A stretch of 64,000 nt of DNA. It comes from Eubacterium_B sp034180045 (GTDB taxonomy: Bacteria > Bacillota > Clostridia > Peptostreptococcales > Anaerovoracaceae). Shown piece after piece: positions 44,512 through 52,796 of this stretch. Numbering within the stretch: position 1 is the stretch's first letter; the number at the start of each line of letters is the position of its first letter. The notes below the pieces were generated by a model. That model worked only from the letters and a program-made list of their open reading frames with translations, did not search any database and had not been told where the DNA came from. The translations under genes were made by a program, and so were the position numbers. Location of the stretch: contig JAXFOY010000018.1 in NCBI GenBank assembly GCA_034180045.1, forward strand, positions 1 through 64,000, written 5' to 3'.

Positions 44512-44533
44512 CAATTAAATGCTTTTTTAATTG
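44512..44533. promoter_or_regulatory. Palindrome in the divergent regulator-pump region
   Basis: CAATTAAA-TGCTTT-TTTAATTG is a perfect 8-bp inverted repeat, just upstream of the ribosome site of the HMA gene and within the region shared with the ArsR gene. It is a candidate ArsR operator, though AT-rich palindromes also arise by chance. Confidence 0.4.
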
Positions 44534-44665
44534 TTATTTTTTTATTTACCCTAAAGATTTGAGCTTACACACAAAATATGCTTTTTATCTTGAAAATTTT
44601 ATATTTTAACCCTATACTCATATTTAAGCACTTACACATTACATATTCTTTAGAGGAGGCGCGGA

Positions 44666-45040
44666 ATGAAACATGAAAAAATAGAAGTTCCTCATAATCA
44701 CGGGCAAGATTATCAAAAGCTTTTTGAGTATATGCCTGATAAAGGTACGGTTAAGACGGTTTCCGACATTCTCAAGCAGCTTTGTGACCCATTACGCCTA
44801 TGTATATTTTGGCTTCTTTGCCATTGTGAAGAATGTGTAATTAATATTGCAGCTATTATGAACATGAGCAGTCCCGCCGTTTCACATCACCTGAAGCTTC
44901 TAAAAAGCAGCGGTCTTATTGAGGCAAGGCGTGATGGAAAAGAAATGTACTACACCGTCTCAAACACTGAAGTCGCAAAAGCTCTTCATCACGCAATAGA
45001 ACATATTGCGGATATAGCCTGCCCTGACGGTGCAGAATGA
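44666..45040 (+). CDS. ArsR-family metal-responsive repressor
   Basis: This 124-residue winged-helix regulator has the recognition region MSSPAVSHHLKLLKSSGLIEARRDGKEMYY and, just before it, LCHCEECVINIA with Cys and His residues in the position of metal-sensing ligands (alpha-3 region). Its C-terminal helix holds HHAIEHIADIAC, further possible ligands. It is divergent from the HMA/P-type ATPase operon with a 170-bp shared gap, the usual arrangement for CadC/SmtB-type control of a pump. Confidence 0.88.
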   Translation: MKHEKIEVPHNHGQDYQKLFEYMPDKGTVKTVSDILKQLCDPLRLCIFWLLCHCEECVINIAAIMNMSSPAVSHHLKLLKSSGLIEARRDGKEMYYTVSNTEVAKALHHAIEHIADIACPDGAE

Positions 45041-45050
45041 TTTAACTAAT

Positions 45051-45089
45051 AAAGTCTACCTAGTGCAGGTTTTGCGCCGAGTAGACTTT
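45051..45089. terminator. Bidirectional terminator between arsR-like gene and dCMP deaminase
   Basis: AAAGTCTAC (45051-45059) pairs with GTAGACTTT (45081-45089) between two convergent genes; T-rich sequence follows on the plus strand. Confidence 0.65.
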
Positions 45090-45097
45090 TGTTTTGT

Positions 45098-45580
45098 CTA
45101 AATATTTATTTTTATTTCTCTGCCTGTGGATTTATGTTCTATGCACTTTATGCCTGCCGCTCTAAACATCAGTTTTGACGCTATGGTAGCCGGCTCCTCG
45201 GCGTATTTATCGCTTCCGTACACCACTGTTTTGATACCCGACTGTATTATCGCCTTTGCGCACTCATTACATGGGAAAAGTGTTACATAAAGCTTTGCTC
45301 CCTCTAAGCTTCCCCCCCTGTAATTAAGTATCGCATTGAGTTCAGCGTGAGTTACATATAGGTACTTTGTCCCCAGCTCATCATCAGAGCTTCGCTCCCA
45401 TGGGAACTCGTCATCTGAACAGTCCTTAGGAAATCCGTTATATCCCATAGACAAAATTTTGTTATCCTCACTGACAATGCAGGCTCCCACCTGTGTGTTC
45501 GGATCCTTGCTCCTCATTCCTGATAGAGCCGCAACTCCCATAAAATATTCATCCCAGGTTATGTAATCTGTCCTTTTCAT
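45098..45580 (-). CDS. Deoxycytidylate deaminase (ComEB/dCMP type)
   Basis: This 160-residue zinc deaminase converts dCMP to dUMP for thymidylate supply. The zinc site is H78-A-E80 (THAELNAI) and C104-x-x-C107 (PCNEC), with the dCMP-type ligand region NTQVGACIV and GYNGFPKDCSDD. The length is normal. The ATG follows AAGGATG. It is not functionally linked to its metal-related neighbours as far as can be seen. Confidence 0.93.
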   Translation of the reverse strand: MKRTDYITWDEYFMGVAALSGMRSKDPNTQVGACIVSEDNKILSMGYNGFPKDCSDDEFPWERSSDDELGTKYLYVTHAELNAILNYRGGSLEGAKLYVTLFPCNECAKAIIQSGIKTVVYGSDKYAEEPATIASKLMFRAAGIKCIEHKSTGREIKINI

Positions 45581-45640
45581 TTTAATTCATCCTTTTATAA
45601 TATCTATAAAATTACTTTTGCCGTATATATCCGATTCAGA

Positions 45641-46423
45641 CTATAGCGCTTTTGCATGTTCTGCACGCCTGATAAAAATATCTCTTATCTGCCGATATTC
45701 TCCGAGCCCCTTTAATACACATTTAACATCAAAGCCTGCTGCCTTCAGCTGCATTTTGTAAGAGTCCTCATCATCTCCGCCTATGTCGTTTAACGCATGA
45801 TCTCCGGCAACAATCAACAAAGGTGCCAACCTGACTCTATCAGGCGAGATTTCTTTCAGCTTTGATATAGCATGCTCCATATCGAAATTACCCTCTATCG
45901 TTCCGATAATAAAATTCTTATGGCCTGCGTCAGACATCGCTTTTTCGAGTTTTTCGTAGGATATGTCCATCTTATGCGAGCTTCCATGCCCTACTAATAA
46001 CAAAGCCTCTTTCTCTGTAACATCAGAAAAAATATCTGAAATTGCTTTGCTGACCTCTATATAGGAATCCTCATCATATAAAAGCCCTCTGCCCAGTTTA
46101 ATACTTTCGAAATCCGATTTTCCAAGCGTTAGCTGCTCAACTATCTTTTCGTACTCCATCCCTTCCAAAATATGTGAGGGCTGAACCAGAATTTCATCAA
46201 AGCCGTCTTCTTTGATTTGCTGTAAAGCCTCGCTTACCTTATTTACAATAATGCCGTCGCGTTCACGAATCTTCTTTATTATCATACCGCTCGTCCATGC
46301 TCTGTATAACGGTAAGTTCGCAAAATGCTCCGCAAGTGATTGTTCAAAGGCTTCAATCGTAAGCTTTCTTGTTTCCTCGTATGAAGTTCCGAAGCTTACT
46401 GCCATAATTGCTTTTTTTGACAT
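45641..46423 (-). CDS. cbiK: Sirohydrochlorin cobaltochelatase CbiK
   Basis: This enzyme inserts cobalt into sirohydrochlorin, the committed step of the anaerobic corrinoid route. The 260 residues have the CbiK active-site residues H146 (VGHGSSH), E177 (GTIEGNF) and H209 (AGDHALND). It is cytoplasmic, as there is no signal peptide (periplasmic CbiK versions have one). It lies downstream of an ABC-2 exporter gene pair on the same strand; the rest of the tetrapyrrole genes are at 49026-52751. Confidence 0.93.
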   Translation of the reverse strand: MSKKAIMAVSFGTSYEETRKLTIEAFEQSLAEHFANLPLYRAWTSGMIIKKIRERDGIIVNKVSEALQQIKEDGFDEILVQPSHILEGMEYEKIVEQLTLGKSDFESIKLGRGLLYDEDSYIEVSKAISDIFSDVTEKEALLLVGHGSSHKMDISYEKLEKAMSDAGHKNFIIGTIEGNFDMEHAISKLKEISPDRVRLAPLLIVAGDHALNDIGGDDEDSYKMQLKAAGFDVKCVLKGLGEYRQIRDIFIRRAEHAKAL

Positions 46424-46520
46424 ATTAATTCCTTTCTTTATATTGTATTGCTCCTTGGCGTCTTCTGATTAAACTGATTTTGATGTGAGATATATGACTA
46501 AATCGTATGTTGCAACTTTG

Positions 46521-47252
46521 CTACAAATTCTTTTTTTTGTATATGAAGTTTACCGAAATCATCGAAAACACTATCAAATATACGAGCAAAACGGCTATTC
46601 CCCAAAAGCTGAACCCCTCGCCGTGAGATATTGACCTTATCATCCCGCTGGCTTGCGACAGAGGCAAAGCGGAAACGACTTGTTTGAAACCGTTAGGCAT
46701 ATCTTCCGTAGAAAAAAAAGTATTGCATAAAAATGACATAGGCATAATGATAAAAGAGGTAAATCTTGGTGCGTCGGTATAACTTTTCGCCATAAATGAA
46801 AGTGTCAAGGCTATCGTTGCAAAAACGGTTCCGTTGAGAAACATAACGAGCAAAGTCCATCCGTTAAAAATCAAACCTGTATCTATCGGCGCCGTCAAAA
46901 TCAAAATCATAGCTGCTGCATATAAACCCCTGAGACTGCCGCCTATAATCTGCCCCAAAATAAATTGCCATAGCGGAGTAGGTGATACCATAATCTGATC
47001 AAGCGCCTTCTCGTAAAGCCTCTGCACGCTCATATTCTGGGCCACCGCACTGAAGCTTCCGGTCATAGTGGACATGGCAACAAGTCCCGGAATCAAGAAA
47101 TTCAGATATGGTTCCCCATGTGAAGTGGAACGAATTCCCATACCGAAAACCAGCAAATATAGAAGAGGCGAAACCATAGCAGAAAGTGTTATCTTATAAA
47201 AATCTCTCTTAAACTCTGTCCATTTTTCCCATAGAACAGTAATTATTCCCAT
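46521..47252 (-). CDS. ABC-2 type exporter permease
   Basis: This 243-residue protein has six hydrophobic segments and belongs to the ABC-2 permease family (DrrB/NodJ-like): LLVFGMG, FLIPGLVAMSTMTGSF and the C-terminal GMIRSISHGEGFSFWGIAVLLVYL. ATG 47252 has TGGAG upstream; an in-frame ATG lies four codons earlier. It works with the ATPase encoded 88 bp upstream. Substrates of this family range from antibiotics to polysaccharides; the substrate here is unknown. Confidence 0.85.
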   Translation of the reverse strand: MGIITVLWEKWTEFKRDFYKITLSAMVSPLLYLLVFGMGIRSTSHGEPYLNFLIPGLVAMSTMTGSFSAVAQNMSVQRLYEKALDQIMVSPTPLWQFILGQIIGGSLRGLYAAAMILILTAPIDTGLIFNGWTLLVMFLNGTVFATIALTLSFMAKSYTDAPRFTSFIIMPMSFLCNTFFSTEDMPNGFKQVVSALPLSQASGMIRSISHGEGFSFWGIAVLLVYLIVFSMISVNFIYKKKNL

Positions 47253-47339
47253 ATAATTCTCCATTTAACTCAAACCTGTCAGCCTACAAGCATCCTCGTG
47301 CTTTCGACGTCTGATTAATTAAACAAGCTAATGCCTAAA

Positions 47340-48182
47340 CTACTTTCTTCCGAGCCCTCTGCCGATTCTCTCGATGAATACATCTTCAAGCGTCGTATCT
47401 CTAAGTGAAGACTTTGAATCGATTTGACTAAGATACTCAATCGCCTCGGATTTTTCTGCAAAATACTTGCTGACTATCTCTTCGTTAACAAATTCGTCAA
47501 CCGCATAGCTTCCAAGTTCGTTTATAAGAGCCTGCGGGGTATCTATAGCATCCAGCTTTCCTTTATTTATCAAGGCAATTCTGTCACATAGCGATTGTGC
47601 TTCTTCAATGTAATGAGTCGTCAAAATAATAGTCATTTTGTTCCCGTTTACCTTACGCAGCAAATTCCACATCTGTCTGCGAGAAAATGCGTCCATTCCT
47701 GCGGTCGGCTCATCCAAAAGAAGTATCTCCGGCTCAACCATCAAGGCTCTGCATATCATAAGTTTACGTTTCATGCCTCCGGAAAGATGACGAACTATTT
47801 TGTTTCTGTACTCCGAAAGTCCTGTAAACTCTAGGAGTTCTTCGGTCTTTTGGCGAATAATTTTTTTAGGCAAATAATATAATCTGCCCTGATACTCCAT
47901 GACCTCATCCATGGTCATATCCTGTCTCATAGAATACTCTTGAGTTATAACGCTGAGTTTGCGCTTTTGCACGGAATTTCGGCGTGTCAAGACCTCCCCG
48001 TCTATGAGAATCTTTCCTTCCGTCGGCAAAAGTACTGTTGAAATCATACTTATGGCAGTTGTCTTTCCCGCGCCGTTGGGGCCTAACAATCCGAAAAATT
48101 CTCCCGTTTCTATCTTGAGGTTCAGCTTATCGACAGCTGTGTGCTCTCCAAATTTCTTTGTTAAGTTACAAAGTTCTATCAT
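47340..48182 (-). CDS. ABC-2 type exporter ATPase
   Basis: This 280-residue ATPase has Walker A GPNGAGKTT, signature LSGGMKRK, Walker B LLLDEPTAGMD and the H-loop TTHYIEEA. It is of the DrrA/CcmA type. The ATG at 48182 is chosen because GGAGA lies 7 nt upstream; a longer reading would overlap the divergent gene. The C-terminal 60 residues (LINELGSYAVDEFVNEEI...) are typical of this group. Confidence 0.9.
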   Translation of the reverse strand: MIELCNLTKKFGEHTAVDKLNLKIETGEFFGLLGPNGAGKTTAISMISTVLLPTEGKILIDGEVLTRRNSVQKRKLSVITQEYSMRQDMTMDEVMEYQGRLYYLPKKIIRQKTEELLEFTGLSEYRNKIVRHLSGGMKRKLMICRALMVEPEILLLDEPTAGMDAFSRRQMWNLLRKVNGNKMTIILTTHYIEEAQSLCDRIALINKGKLDAIDTPQALINELGSYAVDEFVNEEIVSKYFAEKSEAIEYLSQIDSKSSLRDTTLEDVFIERIGRGLGRK

Positions 48183-48207
48183 ATTTATGTCTCCAAAAAT
48201 ATTTTTA

Positions 48208-48216
48208 TGATATAAT
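48208..48216 (+). promoter_or_regulatory. Extended -10 promoter directly at the start codon
   Basis: TGATATAAT (TATAAT at 48211-48216) ends 6 bp before the ATG at 48223. A start point 6-7 bp downstream would fall on the A of ATG, giving a leaderless mRNA; no Shine-Dalgarno sequence is present. Confidence 0.6.
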
Positions 48217-48222
48217 GATTCT

Positions 48223-48933
48223 ATGAAAAAGATAAAATTTATAAAAAAATTAATATGTTTATTCGTAGCGGCTTTCATATTTTTCCTTGCACCGAGCCAT
48301 GCATTTGCAATCGGTGAATTCGATACCTCGGAGGCACCTTCCGCTGCCAAATACGGCATGACCCCGATTTCATGCTCCGAGCTGAACGACGGGAGTTATG
48401 ATATAATCGTATTATCTAGTTCCTCTTTTTTCAAGCCCGAATTATCAAAACTTGTTGTAAAAGACGGGAATTTTAGCGCAAATGTAAAAATCAAAAGTAA
48501 AAGTTACGGCTACATTTTTATGGGAAATGCAGAGGAGGCTGTCAAGGCGGACAAGTCCGAACTCATCCCGATTACAGTCAGCGGCGATTCATCGTATTTT
48601 GAACTTCCTGTCAATGCTCTGAACAAAGATATCCCTTGCGCGGCTTTCAGTATCAAAAGAGAAAAATGGTACAATCGAAACCTGGTCTTTGATGCCTCGA
48701 GCCTACCGAACAAGGCGCTGAACTTCGGAACGCCTAATTACGATTTGATTGAAAAAGCCACAAAAGAATACATTGATACCCACGATTTAGACGAAGATAT
48801 ATTAAACGAAAAACCTAAGCAGATTGAAACCGGCGAAGACCAAAACGCCGCCAAGAAAATTATCGCTGTTGCTTTAGTTATAATAGTTATCGGCGGTATT
48901 CTCAATCACTTCGTAAAGCGCAAGCGCCGCTAA
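48223..48933 (+). CDS. Membrane-anchored surface protein, NEAT-like beta domain (tentative)
   Basis: This 236-residue secreted protein has a signal peptide (about 1-29, ending AFA), an extracellular beta-rich domain (about 45-170) and a C-terminal transmembrane helix (about 209-229) with a KRKRR stop-transfer tail. The domain shows DGSYDIIVLSSSSF, KLVVKDGNFSANVKI, YGYIFMGNAEEA and YFELPVNALNKDIP, a pattern I associate with small Gram-positive surface domains encoded next to metal or haem uptake genes; the assignment is tentative. No SD is present and the -10 box abuts the ATG. It is divergent from the ABC-2 exporter and close to the corrinoid genes. Confidence 0.6.
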   Translation: MKKIKFIKKLICLFVAAFIFFLAPSHAFAIGEFDTSEAPSAAKYGMTPISCSELNDGSYDIIVLSSSSFFKPELSKLVVKDGNFSANVKIKSKSYGYIFMGNAEEAVKADKSELIPITVSGDSSYFELPVNALNKDIPCAAFSIKREKWYNRNLVFDASSLPNKALNFGTPNYDLIEKATKEYIDTHDLDEDILNEKPKQIETGEDQNAAKKIIAVALVIIVIGGILNHFVKRKRR

Positions 48934-48993
48934 AAAACGTATTGATGTATTAGGGTCTCTCCGCACAAATCAGATATTTTCCATTATACTAAT

Positions 48994-49027
48994 ATAGCCG
49001 CAGTAGTTGCCTGCGGCTATTTTTATT
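48994..49027. terminator. Bidirectional terminator
   Basis: ATAGCCGCAG (48994-49003) and CTGCGGCTAT (49011-49020) form a perfect 10-bp stem with TTTTATT after it. It separates the surface-protein gene from the convergent cbiL gene. Confidence 0.8.
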
Positions 49028-49718
49028 ATTTTTGATTATTTTCCTTAGCTATTATCAACGAAAAATAACCTGCATTATCAGGGATTTCATCTACGCTTCT
49101 ATACCTGTTTTCATTTTCAAGTCCGCAATTTTCAACCATGCTTACCTTGCGCCCGCTCTTTCTGAGAATTTCTTTAACCGCTGCCATCTGCCTACCGCTC
49201 TTCATCAAAACATAATTGCCCTCCAGTGCCAGTTCTTCATCAAGCTGATGAACCGCGGGTATAATGTGAAGCGGCTCCTGCCATTCGCTTAGCGGAATCC
49301 CCATGGTTGCCGCCGCCGCGCAGAAAGAAGTAATCCCGCTTATATATCTTGTTTCAAAGCCATCTTCTTTGACGATTTTTTCTACATACGAATATGTTGA
49401 ATACACGGTTGGATCACCAAGTGTAATAAATCCGACACTCTTTCCCGTTTCAAGCACTTTCTCAAGCGCCTTCGCACCGTTTTTATGCTCTTTGACGATT
49501 TCAGCTTTATCTAAAACCATAGGCATGTAAACGGGAAGCAGCTCCTTCTCCTCAAGTTCAGGAACTGCCTGAACGGCAATTTTATAAGCCGTAGTTTCCT
49601 TGACATCCTTGCCTGGTGCCGCAATAACATCGACTTCTTTCATCATTTTAACAGCTTTAAGTGTTATATGTTCAGGATCTCCGGGACCGATTCCGATTCC
49701 ATATAAAATACCTTTCAT
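49026..49718 (-). CDS. cbiL: Cobalt-factor II / precorrin-2 C20-methyltransferase
   Basis: This SAM-dependent methyltransferase adds the C20 methyl group in corrin-ring assembly. The 230 residues have the family start YGIGIGPGDPEHITLKAV, the GDPTVYSTYSYV loop and FCAAAATMGIPL. With the cobaltochelatase CbiK and no oxygen-requiring genes nearby, the anaerobic assignment (CbiL) is more likely than CobI. It is the last gene of the tetrapyrrole operon; RBS GGAGG precedes it. Other cbi genes are not in the window. Confidence 0.9.
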   Translation of the reverse strand: MKGILYGIGIGPGDPEHITLKAVKMMKEVDVIAAPGKDVKETTAYKIAVQAVPELEEKELLPVYMPMVLDKAEIVKEHKNGAKALEKVLETGKSVGFITLGDPTVYSTYSYVEKIVKEDGFETRYISGITSFCAAAATMGIPLSEWQEPLHIIPAVHQLDEELALEGNYVLMKSGRQMAAVKEILRKSGRKVSMVENCGLENENRYRSVDEIPDNAGYFSLIIAKENNQK

Positions 49719-49733
49719 ATTAGTTCCTCCAAA

Positions 49734-51191
49734 TTAAATTCTACTGATATGTTTACCATTTATCTCACAAATCAAACGACCGATACCTTGTACCGAATGT
49801 TCATCTGCGACTTCAAATTCTCTATCCGTGTGCCTCTTTAATTCCTTTGCTGTAATATCTCCGATACAGACAATTTTACTTTCAGGAAGCTCGTGGGTTT
49901 CAAAAAAGGCTCTTACGCCTGCTGCACTTGCGAATACAAGATAGTGACAATCTGCAAATCTTTTGTCATCAAAACTCATACCGCTCTGTACCGTATCATA
50001 TATTCTGTAATCATCAAAGCTGCCACCCTTTTCCTCGAGTTTTCTGCTAAGTTCCGGAGAACCGCTTACCGCTCTAAGAATCAAAACGCGTTCACCGGTG
50101 CATCTTTCGGCAAGAGCTTCACCTAATCTTTCGGCTGTATATTTTTCGGGCATTAAATCTGCTATTATTCCGTATTCCCTGAGTTTCGCCGCGGTACCTC
50201 TGCCTATACATGCGAATTTTAGACGTGCGAAGCATCTAATATCCGCTTCCCTTCGCTTTATTTCCTTGAAGAAGAGTTCTATTCCGTTTGCGCTTGTAAA
50301 GACTATCCAGCCATACTTCTTAAAATCGTGAGGTATCGCTTCAGTCATTTCCTTAATATCAAGGCAAATTAAACTTTCCACAAACGCACCTAAATTTTCA
50401 AGGTGCTCAGCCAATCTTCCCGTGAATGACTTTGTTCCCGTAACAGCTATTCTCTTTCCGCTCAGGGGCAAATCCACACTGCTTTGCATATGGAAACCCG
50501 CAACTTCACCGACTACCAAAATTCCCGGAGTTTCCGCAAGGTGTACCTTTGATGCAATATCTTCCAAAATGCCGTCTATGCGTTTTTCTCTACCCGAAAA
50601 ACCCCTACATACTATAGATGCCGGCGTTTTGGGTGATTTTCCGTTCTGAATCAGATTACGGCTTATCTTCTCTATAGAATTAAGTCCCATCAAAAACACC
50701 AATGTCCCGTCAAGCTTCGCAAGAGCCTCATAGTTTTCACATTTGTCGGTTGCCGTATGTCCTGTTATAACTGTAAAGGATTGAGCAACACCTCTATGTG
50801 TAACCGGTATACCAAGGCTTTCCGGTACTGCAATCGATGAACTGATTCCGGGAAAAAGCTCGCAGGCGATACCCTCTGCCTCAAGTGCAAGATATTCTTC
50901 GCCGCCTCTGCCAAAGACAAAGCTGTCTCCCCCCTTGAGTCTGACAACAAGATGTCCTTTCTTTGCTTCTTCTATGAGAATTTCATTAATTTGCGGCTGT
51001 GACTTACAATGCATCGCAAATCTTTTCCCCACATATATTTTTTTACAATCGTCTCTTACTTCATTTAATAAATTATCATCTATTAAATCATCGTAAACCA
51101 CAACATCCGCTTTTTTCAATGCTTTTAGGGCTTTGACGGAAATCAGTCCGCGCCCGCAGCCGGCACCTATAAGCTGTACTTTTCCGCTCAT
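49734..51191 (-). CDS. cobA-hemD: Uroporphyrinogen-III methyltransferase / uroporphyrinogen-III synthase fusion
   Basis: This is a bifunctional protein of 485 residues. The N-terminal part (about 1-245) is CobA (VQLIGAGCGRGLISVKALKAL, RLKGGDSFVFGRGGEE, GIPVTHRG), which makes precorrin-2. The C-terminal part (about 250-480) is HemD (RIAVTGTKSFTGRLAEHLENLGA, WIVFTSANGIELFF, IGRGTAAKLREYG), which closes the macrocycle. The fusion is common in clostridia. The ATG at 51191 overlaps the hemC stop by one base and has GGAGG upstream. With HemC and the precorrin-2 dehydrogenase it takes porphobilinogen to sirohydrochlorin. Confidence 0.95.
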   Translation of the reverse strand: MSGKVQLIGAGCGRGLISVKALKALKKADVVVYDDLIDDNLLNEVRDDCKKIYVGKRFAMHCKSQPQINEILIEEAKKGHLVVRLKGGDSFVFGRGGEEYLALEAEGIACELFPGISSSIAVPESLGIPVTHRGVAQSFTVITGHTATDKCENYEALAKLDGTLVFLMGLNSIEKISRNLIQNGKSPKTPASIVCRGFSGREKRIDGILEDIASKVHLAETPGILVVGEVAGFHMQSSVDLPLSGKRIAVTGTKSFTGRLAEHLENLGAFVESLICLDIKEMTEAIPHDFKKYGWIVFTSANGIELFFKEIKRREADIRCFARLKFACIGRGTAAKLREYGIIADLMPEKYTAERLGEALAERCTGERVLILRAVSGSPELSRKLEEKGGSFDDYRIYDTVQSGMSFDDKRFADCHYLVFASAAGVRAFFETHELPESKIVCIGDITAKELKRHTDREFEVADEHSVQGIGRLICEINGKHISRI

Positions 51192-52144
51192 TAAAGTTCC
51201 TCCGTAAGTTCTTGCAATGCAGCCCTGCATAATTCTTCTCTTTTATCAAAGCTACCCTTTAGGCATACCTTCTTATCGTCGATAAGCGCTCTAAGTGTAA
51301 TGGTATCCCCTTCAAAATCAGCATTAACACCGAGCGCCGAGCTGCAATCGGCTTCCATACGACAAAACAGACTTCTTTCGACCTCAAATCGCATGCGAGT
51401 ATCAAAGTCCGAAATCTCGGCGATAAGGTTTACAATTTCTTCATCGTCTTTACGACATTCTATGGCTATGATTCCCTGACAAGCAGCCGGTATCATTTCA
51501 TCTTTTGAAAACTCTCTGACATTGTAATCGCTAAGGTCTATATTTAGCCTATCCAGCCCTGCTCTTGCCAGAATTATCGCATCGTATTCGCCCGCATCTA
51601 ATTTGCCGATTCTGGTGTTTATATTTCCTCTAAGATCCTTAAAAACAGCATTTTTATCAAGCAGTGAGTATTCTCTTATTCTTCTGGGGCTTCCCGTCCC
51701 TATTATTTTCCGTTTTCCGCAAGCCTCCGAATCTTCGCTTATCTTCCCGGTTGCTGTGTCATAAGCTTTTTTTGACACTCTTGCATCACACAGTCCTCTG
51801 CGCCTTTCTATAACATCGTATTTAGGCGATATTAGACAATCCGCTGCCGAAGCCGCCTTTGGATTTCCTGCAATTACGAGTCCTTCGGCAAGTTTGTACG
51901 GTAAGTCTTTTGCAGAATGTACCGCAATATCTGCACTTCCGTCCAACAAAGCTTTCTCTATCTCCCTAATAAAGAGACCGTCTCCGCCAATCTCCTGAAT
52001 AGGGCGGTTTTGATTTTTGTCACCTTTAGTTTTGATAATCAAAATATCGCAAGCGACGCCCTTGCCTTCGATTAATGCCTTAACCTGCTCAGCTTGTGCC
52101 AGGGCAAGTTTGCTTCCTCTAGTTGCTAAAATTAATTTTTTCAT
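51191..52144 (-). CDS. hemC: Hydroxymethylbilane synthase
   Basis: This enzyme joins four porphobilinogens into hydroxymethylbilane. The 317 residues have LATRGSKLALAQAEQV at the start, the HSAKDLP motif, GTGSPRRIREYSLL and the cofactor cysteine in EADCSSALGV. ATG 52144 lies within the end of the preceding gene (26-bp overlap); an upstream TTG is less likely. The region around residues 130-150 (RRGLCDARVSKKAYDTATGKISEDSEACG) is a short insert relative to the usual protein. Confidence 0.93.
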   Translation of the reverse strand: MKKLILATRGSKLALAQAEQVKALIEGKGVACDILIIKTKGDKNQNRPIQEIGGDGLFIREIEKALLDGSADIAVHSAKDLPYKLAEGLVIAGNPKAASAADCLISPKYDVIERRRGLCDARVSKKAYDTATGKISEDSEACGKRKIIGTGSPRRIREYSLLDKNAVFKDLRGNINTRIGKLDAGEYDAIILARAGLDRLNIDLSDYNVREFSKDEMIPAACQGIIAIECRKDDEEIVNLIAEISDFDTRMRFEVERSLFCRMEADCSSALGVNADFEGDTITLRALIDDKKVCLKGSFDKREELCRAALQELTEEL

Positions 52145-52751
52145 CACAGTACTCTTCAATTATTTTCTCTATATTTAACTTGCTAACATCGTCTGTAGCC
52201 AAAAGTTCCGTCAAAACCGCTTTATATACTCGACTGCGCAGCTCTTGTGACTGTATCTTCGACGGTAAACACTTGCGCAGATTTCCCAGTGTATCGATAA
52301 TTTCTTCGACATTATCCGGAATTATTTCCTCTATCTGCTCCCTCAAGAGTTTAGAATAGGCGGGGCTTTTCCCTGAAGTAGATACACTTACAACAAGTGA
52401 ACCTCTTTTGATTACTCCCGGAAGAAAAAAGTCGCATTCTTCTCTGTCATCGGCTGCATTTACCGGAATATTCAAAGCCTTACACTTTGCTACGATTTCT
52501 TCATCCTTAAATCTGCTCCCTGTCGCCGTAATCACATAATCCGCATCTGTCAAATCGCTTTCTGCAAACTCTCGACACACTAATTTAAGATTTTTTTCTT
52601 TCAAAAGCGCATCGTCTATACGGTTTGCCACTATCTTTATATTCTTTGTAAACTTGCTTATCGACTTAAACTTTCTCATCGCGATTTTGCCGGCACCGAC
52701 AATCAAAAAATTCTTGTTTTCAAGATTAACACAAAGTGGAAATCTATTCAT
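52119..52751 (-). CDS. Precorrin-2 dehydrogenase / sirohydrochlorin ferrochelatase-like (CysG N-terminal type)
   Basis: This 210-residue NAD-dependent enzyme oxidises precorrin-2 to sirohydrochlorin. The nucleotide-binding motif is FLIVGAGKIAMRKFKSI; the VSVSTSGKSPAYSKLLREQIEEIIP segment is the family hallmark around the catalytic Asp region. RBS AAAGGGGG precedes the ATG. It comes second in the operon after the BioY-like gene (45-bp gap) and overlaps hemC. Confidence 0.92.
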   Translation of the reverse strand: MNRFPLCVNLENKNFLIVGAGKIAMRKFKSISKFTKNIKIVANRIDDALLKEKNLKLVCREFAESDLTDADYVITATGSRFKDEEIVAKCKALNIPVNAADDREECDFFLPGVIKRGSLVVSVSTSGKSPAYSKLLREQIEEIIPDNVEEIIDTLGNLRKCLPSKIQSQELRSRVYKAVLTELLATDDVSKLNIEKIIEEYCDEKINFSN

Positions 52752-52796
52752 CTAAGCCCCCTTTGCTCTTTTGCGACTTATAAAGTGCCATCAATT

